Assembly (NCBI RefSeq): GCF_015841355.1
Contig: NZ_CP064908.1
Location: 2,108,001-2,172,000, forward strand
Source of the DNA: Synechococcus sp. CBW1107
GTDB lineage: Bacteria > Cyanobacteriota > Cyanobacteriia > PCC-6307 > Cyanobiaceae
Length of the DNA stretch: 64,000 nt
Direction of reading: 5' to 3'
Shown here piece after piece: positions 1-8,187 of this stretch. The notes below the pieces were generated by a model, which saw nothing but the letters and a program-made list of their open reading frames with translations, made no database searches and was not told the origin of the DNA. Numbering within the stretch: position 1 is the stretch's first letter; every line of letters starts with the position of its first letter. The translations under genes and the position numbers were made by a program.

Positions 1-244
1 TGGTGATCTGACCCTCGCGCAACTGGGATTCGAGCATGGGATCGCGGTCCACCTTGAAGGCGTGGAAGTAGATCTGTCGATAGGCCTGCTCGATTTGGAT
101 ATCCAGGTCACGTCGATCGCAGGTCCCGTTGATGCTGCGCGCAGCCGACTGAGACTGCCGACTGCCTTCCTCGCCGGCCAGGGTGAAGCTGGCGACCCGC
201 GCATTCATGGTGAGCGGCTTAACAGAAAGCAAAGGCAGTGCCAT
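1..244 (-). CDS. cpcG: Phycobilisome rod-core linker CpcG, N-terminal part (cut by window edge)
   Basis: The frame starts at ATG 244 and stays open to the left edge, giving 81 visible residues. It begins MALPLLSVKP with NARVASF soon after, then has AYRQIYFHAFKVDRDP and LESQLREGQI, the start of the linker domain shared by CpcG proteins. CpcG attaches phycocyanin rods to the allophycocyanin core on the cytoplasmic side of thylakoids. It closely resembles the start of the linker at 3714-4482, so the cluster holds two CpcG-type paralogues. It lies downstream of cpcB-cpcA on the same strand, behind a terminator. The C-terminus, which would separate soluble CpcG1 from membrane-anchored CpcL, is outside the window. 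Confidence 0.85.
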   Translation of the reverse strand, partial: MALPLLSVKPLTMNARVASFTLAGEEGSRQSQSAARSINGTCDRRDLDIQIEQAYRQIYFHAFKVDRDPMLESQLREGQIT

Positions 245-410
245 GGTGACTTGATAGCTTGAACGAAATCTTCCCCTGGATCAATGGGCCTGTGCGGGCG
301 GGAGGAAGGGATCCACACCAATCGTCACTTCCCCTGCTCGCGGATCGAGGTTCCTTGAACAGAGGGTAAAAGCTGTGGCTGTGAAGTGATCCCAATTGGC
401 TAGCCCAAAC

Positions 411-436
411 ATAAAGAAGGCCCCCCGAAGGAGGCC
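411..436 (-). terminator. Terminator after cpcB-cpcA
   Basis: On the minus strand, GGCCTCC, loop TTC and GGGGGGCC form a G/C stem followed by the T-rich tract TTCTTTAT. It lies about 45 bp past the cpcA stop and separates cpcBA from cpcG. Confidence 0.65.
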
Positions 437-478
437 AGCATCATTGAAAACTGGCGATCTCAGGTCGCCTTGCCTGCT

Positions 479-970
479 TCAGACAAGCGCGTTGATGGCA
501 TAGTCGATGTAGTTGTTCGCCTCGGTTCCAGGCTCTCCACTCATGCCGTGGTTGGCCTTGATGTATTTCAGGGCCTCCACGTACCAGGAGGGAGAAAGTT
601 CAAAGGTACGATTGATCTCATCGATGCCAGCGATCAGATATTCGTCCATTGGACCGGTGCCACCAGCCACAAGACAGTAGGTGACCATGCGCAGGTAGTA
701 ACCGATATCACGGGCGCACTTGTCCTTCCCGCGTTGGTCGGCAGCGTACGTGGGCCCCTGCATCTGGGTGGTGTAGGGGAACTTGCTGTAGACGGCTTGC
801 GCGGCGCCATTCACAAGGGTGTCTGCTTTGGCTGTCAATCCTTTAGCAGCCTCAAGAGCCGACTTGGCTCGAGTGAAGCGTCCGAAGGCGGCATTGATTT
901 CGGTGTTGCTGAGAAAGCGGCCTTGGGAGTCGGCAGCTGCGACAGCCTCGGTCAGCGGAGTCTTCGACAT
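479..970 (-). CDS. cpcA: C-phycocyanin alpha subunit
   Basis: 163 residues, the usual length of CpcA. It begins [20 protein letters not shown] and carries the bilin-attachment cysteine at residue 85 in [14 protein letters not shown] (Cys84 in the usual family numbering). It pairs with CpcB to form the phycocyanin monomer of phycobilisome rods, which absorb near 620 nm and pass energy to the core. It starts 45 bp after the cpcB stop and is surely cotranscribed with it. A terminator follows. Confidence 0.97.
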   Translation of the reverse strand: MSKTPLTEAVAAADSQGRFLSNTEINAAFGRFTRAKSALEAAKGLTAKADTLVNGAAQAVYSKFPYTTQMQGPTYAADQRGKDKCARDIGYYLRMVTYCLVAGGTGPMDEYLIAGIDEINRTFELSPSWYVEALKYIKANHGMSGEPGTEANNYIDYAINALV

Positions 971-1015
971 GGGTGAAGGGGGGAGCGGAAGGATTGTCCT
1001 GAAAGGGAATGCTGA

Positions 1016-1534
1016 TCAGGCCACGGCGGCGGCGGCGCGATCAAAGTAGGTGCCGATTTCGGAGATCAAATTGCTGCAATCGCCCGATGTGATGCCGCCG
1101 CGATCGTTGACGATGGCAATGGAGGCATCCTTCATTTTGCGTACACCTTCGGCGACAGAAGCGCCAGGAGTGCCAAGGGCAAGATAGGTTTCCCGCAGGC
1201 CGTTGAGGCAACGATCTTCGAGAATGGATGTGTCTCCGGTGAAAATGGAATACGTGATGTAGCGGAGGATGATCTCCATGTCACGAAGGCATGCGGCCAT
1301 CCTGCGGCTTGTGTAAGCGTTGCCCCCGGGTGCGATCAGCGCCGGTTGCTGAGCGAACAGATCGCGGGCTGCATTGGCAACGATCATGGAAGCGTTGGAG
1401 GTGATCCGGTTGACGGCATCCATCCGCTTGTTGCTGTCTGCGACGACCGACGCCAAGGCATCGATCTGGGCAGAGCTGAGGAATTCGCCGCGGGCATCAG
1501 CCTGAGCAACGACCTTGGTGAAGGCGTCGAACAT
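1016..1534 (-). CDS. cpcB: C-phycocyanin beta subunit
   Basis: 172 residues from ATG 1534, the standard CpcB length. The frame is open further upstream to 1747, but that part has no family resemblance, and a good ribosome site (CAGGAG) precedes ATG 1534. Chromophore cysteines are at 82 ([12 protein letters not shown]) and 153 ([12 protein letters not shown]); Asn72, which is N-methylated in this family, is in APGGNAYTS. Cys153 is the expected substrate of the lyase encoded by cpcT at 4634-5239. First gene of the cpcB-cpcA unit. Confidence 0.97.
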   Translation of the reverse strand: MFDAFTKVVAQADARGEFLSSAQIDALASVVADSNKRMDAVNRITSNASMIVANAARDLFAQQPALIAPGGNAYTSRRMAACLRDMEIILRYITYSIFTGDTSILEDRCLNGLRETYLALGTPGASVAEGVRKMKDASIAIVNDRGGITSGDCSNLISEIGTYFDRAAAAVA

Positions 1535-1879
1535 GTAAATAAAGCTCCTGTTCTCGACGGGTGGGGGTCGGGAGTTGGGTATTCCAGAGCGAGAGCGCCC
1601 AAGGCGAACTCGCGAGCCAAGGGGTGGGTATCTGGTGCTCACCGGCAAAACCGGCTGCACCGACCGATGACCAGAAAGCCCTCGACTGGACCTAGGTATT
1701 TTCAACCCTTGGGCCGTCGACTTGCTCGATGATTCACAAACGGTCATCCCCTTGACGACGGTTCTGCCCCCCGGGGGGGGGCTCAGGCTCGCAGAGGCGG
1801 TCTCGGCTTTGGCGCAGCCCCGGCAGGGGACACTTGTGTAGCGGGCTGAACAGTCAGATTCAGGAGGGTGGCGGCCATG
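1535..1879 (-). promoter_or_regulatory. Leader and probable promoter region of cpcBA
   Basis: About 345 bp without a convincing gene lies between the cpcC-cpcD terminator and the cpcB start. Given how highly phycocyanin is expressed, the cpcBA promoter is expected here, but I see no clear -10/-35 pair. A run of C then G at about 1769-1781 is self-complementary but leaves no loop, so I do not call it a terminator. Confidence 0.4.
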
Positions 1880-1905
1880 AAAAAAGCCCCCACGTTGAGG
1901 GGGCT
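1880..1905 (-). terminator. Terminator after cpcC-cpcD
   Basis: Minus-strand hairpin GCCCCC / 7-nt loop / GGGGGC followed by six T. It lies 27 bp past the cpcD stop, so the linker genes and cpcBA are likely separate transcripts or joined only by partial read-through. Confidence 0.85.
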
Positions 1906-1931
1906 GCAGCTGGATCAGGTCTGCCTTGCGC

Positions 1932-2153
1932 TCAGGAGTCAGAGTTGTCGCCGGAGCCGCTCACATTCACGCCGGTGATGGTTCCACCCAGGCGATGAAC
2001 GAGCCGCATGGTTTCGTTCATGCGGGTGTAGGGAACCTGCATGGTGCAATCGGAGCTGCGCACATAGGCGTTGTTGGCCAGTCCGGTGACTTGAATCGTG
2101 ACTTGGCGGTTGCTGCTGAAGCTGCTGCCGCGGGTGCCTGCAGAGACCTTCAT
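1932..2153 (-). CDS. cpcD: Phycobilisome rod-capping linker CpcD
   Basis: 73 residues from ATG 2153. The frame continues upstream to 2270, but there it overlaps cpcC and does not resemble the family. The core has [36 protein letters not shown] and TGVNVS, the CpcD domain seen in rod-capping linkers. It should cap the outer end of phycocyanin rods and limit their length. It starts 40 bp after the cpcC stop and is followed by a strong terminator. Confidence 0.9.
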   Translation of the reverse strand: MKVSAGTRGSSFSSNRQVTIQVTGLANNAYVRSSDCTMQVPYTRMNETMRLVHRLGGTITGVNVSGSGDNSDS

Positions 2154-2193
2154 GACGGGGGAGGAACGATGGGGGTGTGGGGTTGAGGAGGAG

Positions 2194-3039
2194 TCAGTTG
2201 ACGGGGCTGACGCTGGCGATGCGGCCGCCTTCACGCTGGATCTGGCGCTGATAGTCGAGCAGCTTGGCAAAGGGGATGAATCTCACCCGGTTGCTGCGCT
2301 TGTGCAGGCGGTAGTTGTTGAATCCCGAGATTTCGACCCGGTAGGTCCGGCCCTGCTCACCGGCGCCCACCCCCATGCGCGTCACACCGTCGGACTCGAC
2401 CGAGCGGAAGGCGGAGCCCTTGGCGTTGGAGCTCACCACGGGGATCGGAGCCTCTTTGTGAACCGAGGGGTTGAGGCGTGACAGGTTCTTGGCGATGTCG
2501 CCCTTGATCGACGCCGCGGCGCCACGGGTCAGCTGCAGCAGGTAGGAGAACTGGAGACCCTGCTGGCCGACGGAGTAGTTCCAGCCGTGCATGTAGGGCA
2601 CCTGCTCTTCGCCGAAGCGATCCTGATACTCGGGGCTGTCGATGTAGGAATCAATCTCGGCGTCAAATCCTGCGTTCTGCAGGATCGTGAAGTGGTGCAG
2701 CATCTCGGCCTTGTTCTGGGGTGCCCGGCCGAGCAGATGCTTGTGGTTCAGTTCGATGAATCGGTAGGGATTGCTGCTCTCGAAGAAACGCTGCCTGTAG
2801 AGATTGCTCTTGGCAACCTGGCGCACGAACTCACGCACGCTGAGGTAGCCACGGCGAAACAGCGACTCGGGACCCTCGAGCCGCTCGCTCTTCATCACAT
2901 ATTGGTAGCCGAGCACCTGTTGGTAGACCGAGCGGATCAGGCCAGCGGTGTCGGCTTCGGTGGCGTTCGACCAGTTGTCCTTGTCGCGGGCGTTCTCGAA
3001 GCGATCTATGCCCAGGTAGGCAGCACAGACGAGTGTCAT
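2194..3039 (-). CDS. cpcC: Phycobilisome rod linker CpcC
   Basis: 281 residues. The N-terminal two thirds is a rod-linker domain (IRSVYQQVLGYQYVM, LSVREFVRQVAKSNLYRQRF, HKHLLGRAPQNKAEM, YIDSPEYQDRFGEEQVPY). The C-terminal part, from about residue 230, is a CpcD-type domain (YRVEISGFNNYRLHKRSN to GGRIASVSPVN). This two-domain layout is that of the 30-32 kDa linker joining phycocyanin discs within a rod. cpcC precedes cpcD, and both lie upstream of cpcBA rather than in the common cpcBACD order. Confidence 0.93.
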   Translation of the reverse strand: MTLVCAAYLGIDRFENARDKDNWSNATEADTAGLIRSVYQQVLGYQYVMKSERLEGPESLFRRGYLSVREFVRQVAKSNLYRQRFFESSNPYRFIELNHKHLLGRAPQNKAEMLHHFTILQNAGFDAEIDSYIDSPEYQDRFGEEQVPYMHGWNYSVGQQGLQFSYLLQLTRGAAASIKGDIAKNLSRLNPSVHKEAPIPVVSSNAKGSAFRSVESDGVTRMGVGAGEQGRTYRVEISGFNNYRLHKRSNRVRFIPFAKLLDYQRQIQREGGRIASVSPVN

Positions 3040-3260
3040 GGGCGTGCAGGCCGGGAAGTGAAGGGAGATGTGAGGGAGTCGGGGGTCATCGAGGGAGGCT
3101 GAACACAGGCCACAGCGTCCCCGACGATGCTGTCTGCAAGCCGGATCCTATGGGGGCTCTTCCGCTCTCACCAAGGGTTTTCGGAATCGTTACAAACTCG
3201 GCCCCTGGCGCCTGGAGAAGATACCGATAGCATCCGGCCATCGCGGTCCTTGCCTGACCC

Positions 3261-3665
3261 ATGACATCGGCACCTGATTCCGAAGCCTGGCCGCTTCGCT
3301 TCGGCGTCCAGCTCAAGGCCCTTGGTGAGCTCAGCGAAACCCTCACCCTGCGCCTCCTGGAGTTGGAGGAACGTCTGGGGCGGTTGGAGGAGCACCAGGC
3401 CCACCTGCTGGCTGGGCGTGACCAGGAGGGTGTTGATTCGGCCGCTGTCATGGATCTGCTTGAGCAGACCGATGATCGACTCAGCCGACTGGAAGCTCTG
3501 CTGGAGCAGTCTCGCCAGGGCCCAGCGGCTTCAGCCCTGCCCGGCGACCCGGTCAGGCCCCTGCGGGTCTTGGGCGATGCGGCCCCCTCCCCAGGTGAGT
3601 TCGGATCGGAGTCCGTTTTCCCCGAGGAGGGCGAGCAGCCCTTCATGGATGAACTGATCGCCTGA
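3261..3665 (+). CDS. Uncharacterised coiled-coil protein in the cpc cluster
   Basis: 134 residues, not recognised as a named family. Residues about 20-50 (LGELSETLTLRLLELEERL) and 65-85 (MDLLEQTDDRLSRLEALLEQ) have heptad-like leucine spacing, suggesting two short coiled coils. The C-terminus is acidic and ends GEQPFMDELIA. It is the only plus-strand gene in the phycobilisome cluster: divergent from cpcC with 221 bp between starts, and convergent with the CpcL-type gene 48 bp away. A role with phycobilisomes is possible from position alone. Confidence 0.6.
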   Translation: MTSAPDSEAWPLRFGVQLKALGELSETLTLRLLELEERLGRLEEHQAHLLAGRDQEGVDSAAVMDLLEQTDDRLSRLEALLEQSRQGPAASALPGDPVRPLRVLGDAAPSPGEFGSESVFPEEGEQPFMDELIA

Positions 3666-3713
3666 TTCAGGCCGCCACGGCTGCCCATGAAGGCTTCGGC
3701 TGGCCCGGCTCCC

Positions 3714-4482
3714 TCAGCCCGCAGAGCCTGTGCTGAGCATGGCAGCTGCGGTGGTGATCAGAATCCGCAGGAGCTCGAGTCCACCGATGGCTGCAAGCCC
3801 CAGCCAGATCGCCTTGGCCTGCTTCGGCGGTTGTCCCATCGACCCAAGCGGCCGAGCGCAGACCACGCTCCAGCTGGTTGCCTCCGCTGAACGGGCCGGC
3901 TGGAGCCAGGGAGCCGCTGATGTCGCGCCAGTAGGAGGAATAGAGGGGAGCCTGCTGGTTGAAGGGCATCTCCCCAGGGCTGCGTCCGGGCAGGACGCGG
4001 GAGCGCTGGTAGGGAACCTCGTCTTCGCCGAAGGTGTCGATGTATTCAGGGGAGTCGAGCAGGGCATCGACAAAACTCGGGAATCCTTCGGCGGCGATCA
4101 GAATCGAGAAAGCAATCCGTTCGCGACTGCCATGCACCGGCCTGCCAAGTACACGGCCTACCACCTGCTCCACAACATCATAGTTGCTGTTACAGCGATA
4201 GAAATCCCTGCGAAACTTGTCTGAAAGCAGCAGGCCCCGGATGAATTGCTTGGTGCTGATCTGACCTCGACGCAGCTGCGATTCCAGCCTGGGCTCCCGA
4301 TCGACTTTGAAGGCATGGAAGTAAATCTGGCGGTAGGCCCTTTCAATCAGCTCATCCATGGCCTGGGGGCTGCGCCTCACCCCTTCAGGTGTGCGGCGTG
4401 GCTCTTCTTCGTTGCCGACGGCCAGGCTGGCGACGCGTGCATTCAGGGTGACGGGTTTGAGATCAAGCAGGGGCAGGGCCAT
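3714..4482 (-). CDS. cpcL: CpcL/CpcG2-type rod linker with apparent +1 frameshift
   Basis: From ATG 4482 the protein begins MALPLLDLKPVTLNARVASL and has a full linker domain (AYRQIYFHAFKVDREP, GQISTKQFIRGLLLSDKFRR, LLDSPEYIDTFGEDEVPYQR). After NQLERGL, near 3850, the frame turns into sequence that looks non-coding and stops at 3667. One base over, the same stretch encodes QPPKQAKAIWLGLAAIGG and then ELLRILITTAAAML, a hydrophobic helix ending at a stop at 3714. That is the C-terminal membrane anchor expected of CpcL, which ties rod-only phycobilisomes to the membrane. The sequence therefore has one base too many, or two too few, near 3835-3870. This could be a real mutation, a sequencing error or recoding. 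Confidence 0.75.
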
Positions 4483-4633
4483 GGGGTCGTGGGTGAGGTG
4501 GCGACGAACCTAAGCATCCCTGGTGAGCACAAACCCCTAGAGACAAAAGACCTTACAGAGCCTCACTGTTTGGGTTTAATTGATTTAGGCAGCTTCATTT
4601 CCTTTTGTTGAGCGGGCCTGGAGCCGGGTCCGA

Positions 4634-5239
4634 TCAGCTCGCCCATCGCTCCAGCCAGGCGCCTGGAATTTCAGCACTGAAGTCGTCGGTACGCTGAAAC
4701 TCGAACGGCCCCGCCAGAGATCCCCAGAGCTGGTCGTGGGTGGCCGGGTCGTGGCCCCGGTCGATCGTGCGCATTGACTGCCCGTCGAGCTCGAAACTGC
4801 TCACCAGGTAGGCCGTGGCCCCCTTGCGCTCCACCAGGCAGCGGCAGCCGGGTTCCACTTCCCCGACGAAGCCTTCTCCCTGCTCGCGCACCACATAGGT
4901 GCACCCTTCCAGCAGACGCAGATCCTCGGGTTGGATCTGGGCCATCCGCTCTGGATCCTCCACAGCTCCCCAGAACCGCCGCTCGTCGTGGATGGAGTGG
5001 TTGTGGATGCGCAGGCTGCCGTCTGTGACGCTCTCGGCACGCAGCACCCGGATGCGGTAGGGCTGGCCGGGCGCGAAAGCGTAAGACTGCTCCAGCAGCA
5101 GGGAGCCTGGTTCCAGCTGCGGAAGCGGCCGAAAGCGCACCAGGATATGGGCGTAGAGGGGGGGGTTCTCGAAAGCCTGATCCTGATTGCTGAACCCAGC
5201 GCTCAGCATCCGGACCAGGCGCGTCAGGGAGCTGGTCAT
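4634..5239 (-). CDS. cpcT: Phycocyanobilin lyase CpcT (CpcT/CpeT family)
   Basis: 201 residues, typical of the family. Motifs include AFENPPLYAHILVRFRPL near the N-terminus, LLEQSYAF, YRIRVLR, CTYVVREQGEGFVGEVEPG and a C-terminal DDFSAEIPGAW. CpcT attaches phycocyanobilin to the second cysteine (about residue 153-155) of the phycocyanin beta subunit, and that cysteine is present in the cpcB here. It lies 151 bp upstream of the CpcL-type gene on the same strand, in the same cluster as its substrate. Confidence 0.9.
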   Translation of the reverse strand: MTSSLTRLVRMLSAGFSNQDQAFENPPLYAHILVRFRPLPQLEPGSLLLEQSYAFAPGQPYRIRVLRAESVTDGSLRIHNHSIHDERRFWGAVEDPERMAQIQPEDLRLLEGCTYVVREQGEGFVGEVEPGCRCLVERKGATAYLVSSFELDGQSMRTIDRGHDPATHDQLWGSLAGPFEFQRTDDFSAEIPGAWLERWAS

Positions 5240-5276
5240 GGGGCGAATCCTATGGGGCCGGGCTGCCGCAGCGGCC

Positions 5277-5513
5277 TCAGCGCCTGAGCAGACGCAAGCG
5301 GAATTCCGCCACCTGGCGCACCAGCTCCGGTTGGCTCAGGGCGAACGGGTGATCGCTCAAGGAGGTGATCACCCGCTCAAGGGCGCTGTCGCGGGCCACT
5401 GGATCAGCTGGATCGAGGTCGCCGATCCGGCCCCAGGCTTCGTCGAAGGCCATTCCGTAGCTGTCGGCATTGCTGAACTGCTGGTTGGACGGTGGCTCGG
5501 GTGGGGTTCGCAT
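5277..5513 (-). CDS. Small conserved-looking cyanobacterial protein, function unknown
   Basis: 78 residues from ATG 5513; the frame is open upstream as far as 5627, but that part overlaps the tRNA-Phe gene and is unlikely to be coding. Visible features are a polar N-terminus, DSYGMAFDEAWGRIGDLDP and a basic C-terminus VAEFRLRLLRR. No catalytic motif or membrane segment. It lies between tRNA-Phe and cpcT on the same strand. Confidence 0.6.
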   Translation of the reverse strand: MRTPPEPPSNQQFSNADSYGMAFDEAWGRIGDLDPADPVARDSALERVITSLSDHPFALSQPELVRQVAEFRLRLLRR

Positions 5514-5586
5514 CGCGTCAGGGCACGGCAGCTTCGAGGAAGACCCACCGGGGTGATGGATGGGTCGGACCCTTGGACCAGGTCCT

Positions 5587-6363
5587 TCAGGAAAGAATGC
5601 CAGGACCCAGATTTGAACTGGGGACACGGCGATTTTCAGTCGCCTGCTCTACCAACTGAGCTATCCCGGCCGGCCGCTCGGCAGCACCGCAGGATCTTAG
5701 ATCACGGCCCGGAGCGGGCGTCCGGGCCAGGCACAGCAGCCCCAGCACCGGGTATCCGGCCTCCTCGAGGGCTGCGGCTGCGGCCATGGCCGTGGCTCCT
5801 GTGGTGAGAATGTCATCCACCAGCAACAGACCCCGGCGCGATCTCCGGCTGCGGGAGACACCGTCGGGGACGAGCCGGAAGGCCCCCTCCTGGTTCAGTC
5901 CACGCAGGCGGCGGTTGAGGTGGTGCTGCCCCAGGGTGGGCCGGCTGCGTTCCAGAAGGGCCAGGCGGGGCAGGCCGATCCCCTGACAGATCAGCAGTGG
6001 CAGCGGGTTGGCCCGTTGTTTCCAGCTGGGGATCGCCACGACGCTCGACTCCCGCAGCGGTGCCGGCAGGGTCTCCGCCAGAGAACGGGCCAGACAGGGA
6101 ACCGCCTGGCTGCCGGGCTCGCGCCGCTGGCGCAGCAGCAGGCTCCGCAACGCCCCCTGATAGAGGCCAAGGGCCCACCAGGGCATGGGCTCCAGACCGC
6201 ACAGCCCAGCCTGGGCCTCGAGCCCCAGCGATTGGCGGCAGTCCTGGCAGGGCTGTGGCTGATCACGTCGCCGACCACCGCCGGACTCGGCTGGGCAGCC
6301 GCAGAGCGGGCAGGTGGCCTGGGTGATCAGCTCGAGGCATCCCCTCAGCAGGGCCTGGACCAT
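5587..6363 (-). CDS. comF: ComF-family phosphoribosyltransferase-like protein, frame runs through tRNA-Phe
   Basis: An N-terminal zinc-binding segment (CPLCGCPAE at 18-26, CQDC about 39-42) precedes a phosphoribosyltransferase domain with SSVVAIPSWKQRANPLP and the PRPP loop LLLVDDILTTGATAMAAA. ComF proteins act in DNA uptake and transformation; dprA at 16382 is a second competence gene in the window. The frame does not stop where ComF proteins normally end: after LLCLARTP it continues through the entire tRNA-Phe gene (giving GIAQLVEQATENR) and stops at 5587. Either the CDS truly overlaps the tRNA or a small frameshift near 5700 hides the native stop; the neighbouring frame has a TAA there. 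Confidence 0.8.
   Translation of the reverse strand: MVQALLRGCLELITQATCPLCGCPAESGGGRRRDQPQPCQDCRQSLGLEAQAGLCGLEPMPWWALGLYQGALRSLLLRQRREPGSQAVPCLARSLAETLPAPLRESSVVAIPSWKQRANPLPLLICQGIGLPRLALLERSRPTLGQHHLNRRLRGLNQEGAFRLVPDGVSRSRRSRRGLLLVDDILTTGATAMAAAAALEEAGYPVLGLLCLARTPAPGRDLRSCGAAERPAGIAQLVEQATENRRVPSSNLGPGILS
5598..5670 (-). tRNA. tRNA-Phe (GAA)
   Basis: 73 nt. Acceptor stem GCCGGGA pairs with TCCTGGC (one G-T pair), discriminator A. D arm TAGCTCAGTTGGTAGAGC, anticodon loop CTGAAAA with GAA, T arm GTTCAAATC. No encoded CCA. The upstream comF frame continues through the whole gene on the same strand. Confidence 0.97.
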
Positions 6364-6413
6364 GGTGTCGATCTCCCGGACTGGGCGAAACGTTGCCGCT
6401 CAGTGTTCCCAGC

Positions 6414-6683
6414 TCAGGACGCTGGCAGGGCCTTGAGCATGGCCACCAGGGTGCGGTGGGCGTCCTCGCTGTCGCTCAGCACATGGTCGAAGGGCACCGA
6501 GAGGTTGGCGCCATCCACCTCCAGTTCCATCGCCTCGGGACTGACCCGAAGCATGCGGGCGGTGCTGGCCTGATGCGCCCCGCCGTAGTGGCGGGCGTAG
6601 GCCAGCACCGCTTCACCATGATCCTTGTTCATATGGCGGCAGATCCGGTCGCTGACAGCTTCGGTGAGGGGATCGCTGGCCAT
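6414..6683 (-). CDS. DUF2470-domain protein
   Basis: 89 residues. Near the start, DRICRHMNKDHGEAVLAYAR, followed by MLRVSPEAMELEVDG and VPFDHVLSDSEDAHRTLVAM, is characteristic of DUF2470. This domain occurs alone or fused to pyridoxamine-oxidase-like haem-binding proteins. No other domain is present. It lies 50 bp upstream of comF on the same strand. Function unknown. Confidence 0.8.
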   Translation of the reverse strand: MASDPLTEAVSDRICRHMNKDHGEAVLAYARHYGGAHQASTARMLRVSPEAMELEVDGANLSVPFDHVLSDSEDAHRTLVAMLKALPAS

Positions 6684-6731
6684 GGCGGAGGGGCAGGCAG
6701 GGGTCTGGGCTGATTGTGGCGGAGCAGGGGC

Positions 6732-6851
6732 TCAGGCCAGCGCGTATCGCTGCCAGAGCAGCAGCCCCAGCCTGATGGCGCTGAAACCGACGTAGCCAGC
6801 CAGAATCACGAACAGGGCCATCGAGATCACGGTTCGCAGGCGTTCGTTCAT
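6732..6851 (-). CDS. 39-residue single-span membrane protein
   Basis: Starts MNERLRTVISMALFVILAGY and ends LLLWQRYALA, with one hydrophobic helix at about residues 9-33 and positive charges on both sides. Its ATG overlaps the stop of the upstream sugar kinase (ATGA at 6848-6851), so translation is likely coupled. Function unknown. The tight coupling and clean membrane-protein composition support a real gene. Confidence 0.65.
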   Translation of the reverse strand: MNERLRTVISMALFVILAGYVGFSAIRLGLLLWQRYALA

Positions 6852-8182
6852 GGGGTCTCAGGTGGTGGTGAAGGCGGCTCCATCTTCGGTGCAGGCGTCG
6901 TCAGAGCGCTGAGGGCCAGCCTTGCCATGCCCAGCGCCGGTGCCAGGCCTGGACGGTTGAGCACCGGCAGGCCGATCGCCTGTTGCCGCAGCTGCCGCCA
7001 CTGGGGATTGCGGGCCCCGCCCCCCAGGCTGATCACCCGCTGCAGCGGTGGTGCACCCAGCTGGCGCAGCCGTGCCCATCCCTGGGCTTCGATCCTGGCC
7101 AGCCCTTCCAGCAGACCCTGAAGGAAGAGCACATCGCTCACCGGCCGGGGCTCCAGGATCGGCAGCAGATCAGGATCATCGACGGGAAAGCGTTCCCCCC
7201 GCGATGGCAGCGGCCGGTACTCCAGCCCACTGGGTCTGGAGGGATCGATCTGACGGCTGAGTCGCTCCAGTTCGGCATCGTTGAAGAACCGACGCAGCAC
7301 TCCCCCACCGGCGTTGGAGGCTCCGCCCACCAGCCAGCGCCCCCCCAGCCGATGGCAGCTCAGCCCCGGGGCTGCCATCGGCTCCGTCACGAACTGCTTC
7401 AGCACCAGGGTGGTGCCGAGCACCGTGACTCCGTCTCCGGGAGCTGGATCGGCCGCCAGCACCGCGGCGTTGGCATCGGTGCTGCCGGCCACCACAAGAC
7501 AGGAATCCGGGAGCCCCAGGGCAGCGGCTGAGCCTGGAGCCAGCGTCCCCAGCGCTCTGCCGCTGGCAACCACCTCGGGCAACGCTGCCGCCCACGCTTG
7601 CCGTTTCAGATCTCCGCTCCAGTGTCGTTGTCTGAGATCCCAGCCCAGGCGCAGGTTGTTTCCTTCCTCTCCCCAGCGCCAGTCACCCAGCAACCAGCCC
7701 ATCAGCCAGTCGGCCTGATGGCGCAGGAGCAGATCAGTGGCTGCCCAGGTCCCTGCCCTTTCCCCCGCGAGCGGGCCCAGCAAGCGCAGGGCTCTGGCCA
7801 GACTGCCGCTGACACTGGAGGCGGAGCAACCGGCAGGAACCAGTCCCGAGAGGGCCCCTGCCTGCTCGGGGCAGGCCAGGTTGTAGGCGAGGGCTGGGCC
7901 GAGGGGGGTGCCGTCGGAGCGGCAGGCCAGCAGGGTGCCGGAGGTGCCATCGAGGCTGATGCTGCCCAGCCGATGCCTGTGCTGAACGGGTAGCTCCTGC
8001 ACCAGCGTGATCAGACCCTGTCGCCAGCCATCCGGATCGTCGAAGTTGCCGGGGTAGGCCGTGGCCAGCTCGGCCAGCACCTCACCCCGTGCATCAATCA
8101 CCACCAGGCGGATGCCGCTGCTGCCCAGGTCGACCCCCGCCGCCAGGGCAGAGATCTCGGCGCCGCCGCGGCGAACCGGCAA
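6848..8182 (-). CDS. FGGY-family carbohydrate kinase, probably D-ribulose kinase
   Basis: 444 residues. The N-terminal phosphate-binding motif is GVDLGSSGIRLVVID (about 16-30), with SISLDGTSGTLLACRSDGTP, the substrate/hinge segment VVAGSTDANAAVLAADPAPG, VTVLGTTLVLK and the C-terminal ATP-site motif ISLGGGARNPQWRQLRQQ. The family transfers phosphate from ATP to a sugar; cyanobacterial and plant members of this size have been assigned as D-ribulose kinases, giving ribulose 5-phosphate. That substrate is an inference. It sits 5 bp downstream of metK. Confidence 0.8.
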   Translation of the reverse strand: MPVRRGGAEISALAAGVDLGSSGIRLVVIDARGEVLAELATAYPGNFDDPDGWRQGLITLVQELPVQHRHRLGSISLDGTSGTLLACRSDGTPLGPALAYNLACPEQAGALSGLVPAGCSASSVSGSLARALRLLGPLAGERAGTWAATDLLLRHQADWLMGWLLGDWRWGEEGNNLRLGWDLRQRHWSGDLKRQAWAAALPEVVASGRALGTLAPGSAAALGLPDSCLVVAGSTDANAAVLAADPAPGDGVTVLGTTLVLKQFVTEPMAAPGLSCHRLGGRWLVGGASNAGGGVLRRFFNDAELERLSRQIDPSRPSGLEYRPLPSRGERFPVDDPDLLPILEPRPVSDVLFLQGLLEGLARIEAQGWARLRQLGAPPLQRVISLGGGARNPQWRQLRQQAIGLPVLNRPGLAPALGMARLALSALTTPAPKMEPPSPPPETP

Positions 8183-8187
8183 GGGAT

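Noticed and set aside
1765-1785. C-run/G-run palindrome as a terminator
   Set aside because: The two runs abut without a loop and no T tract follows; the true cpcCD terminator is at 1880-1905.
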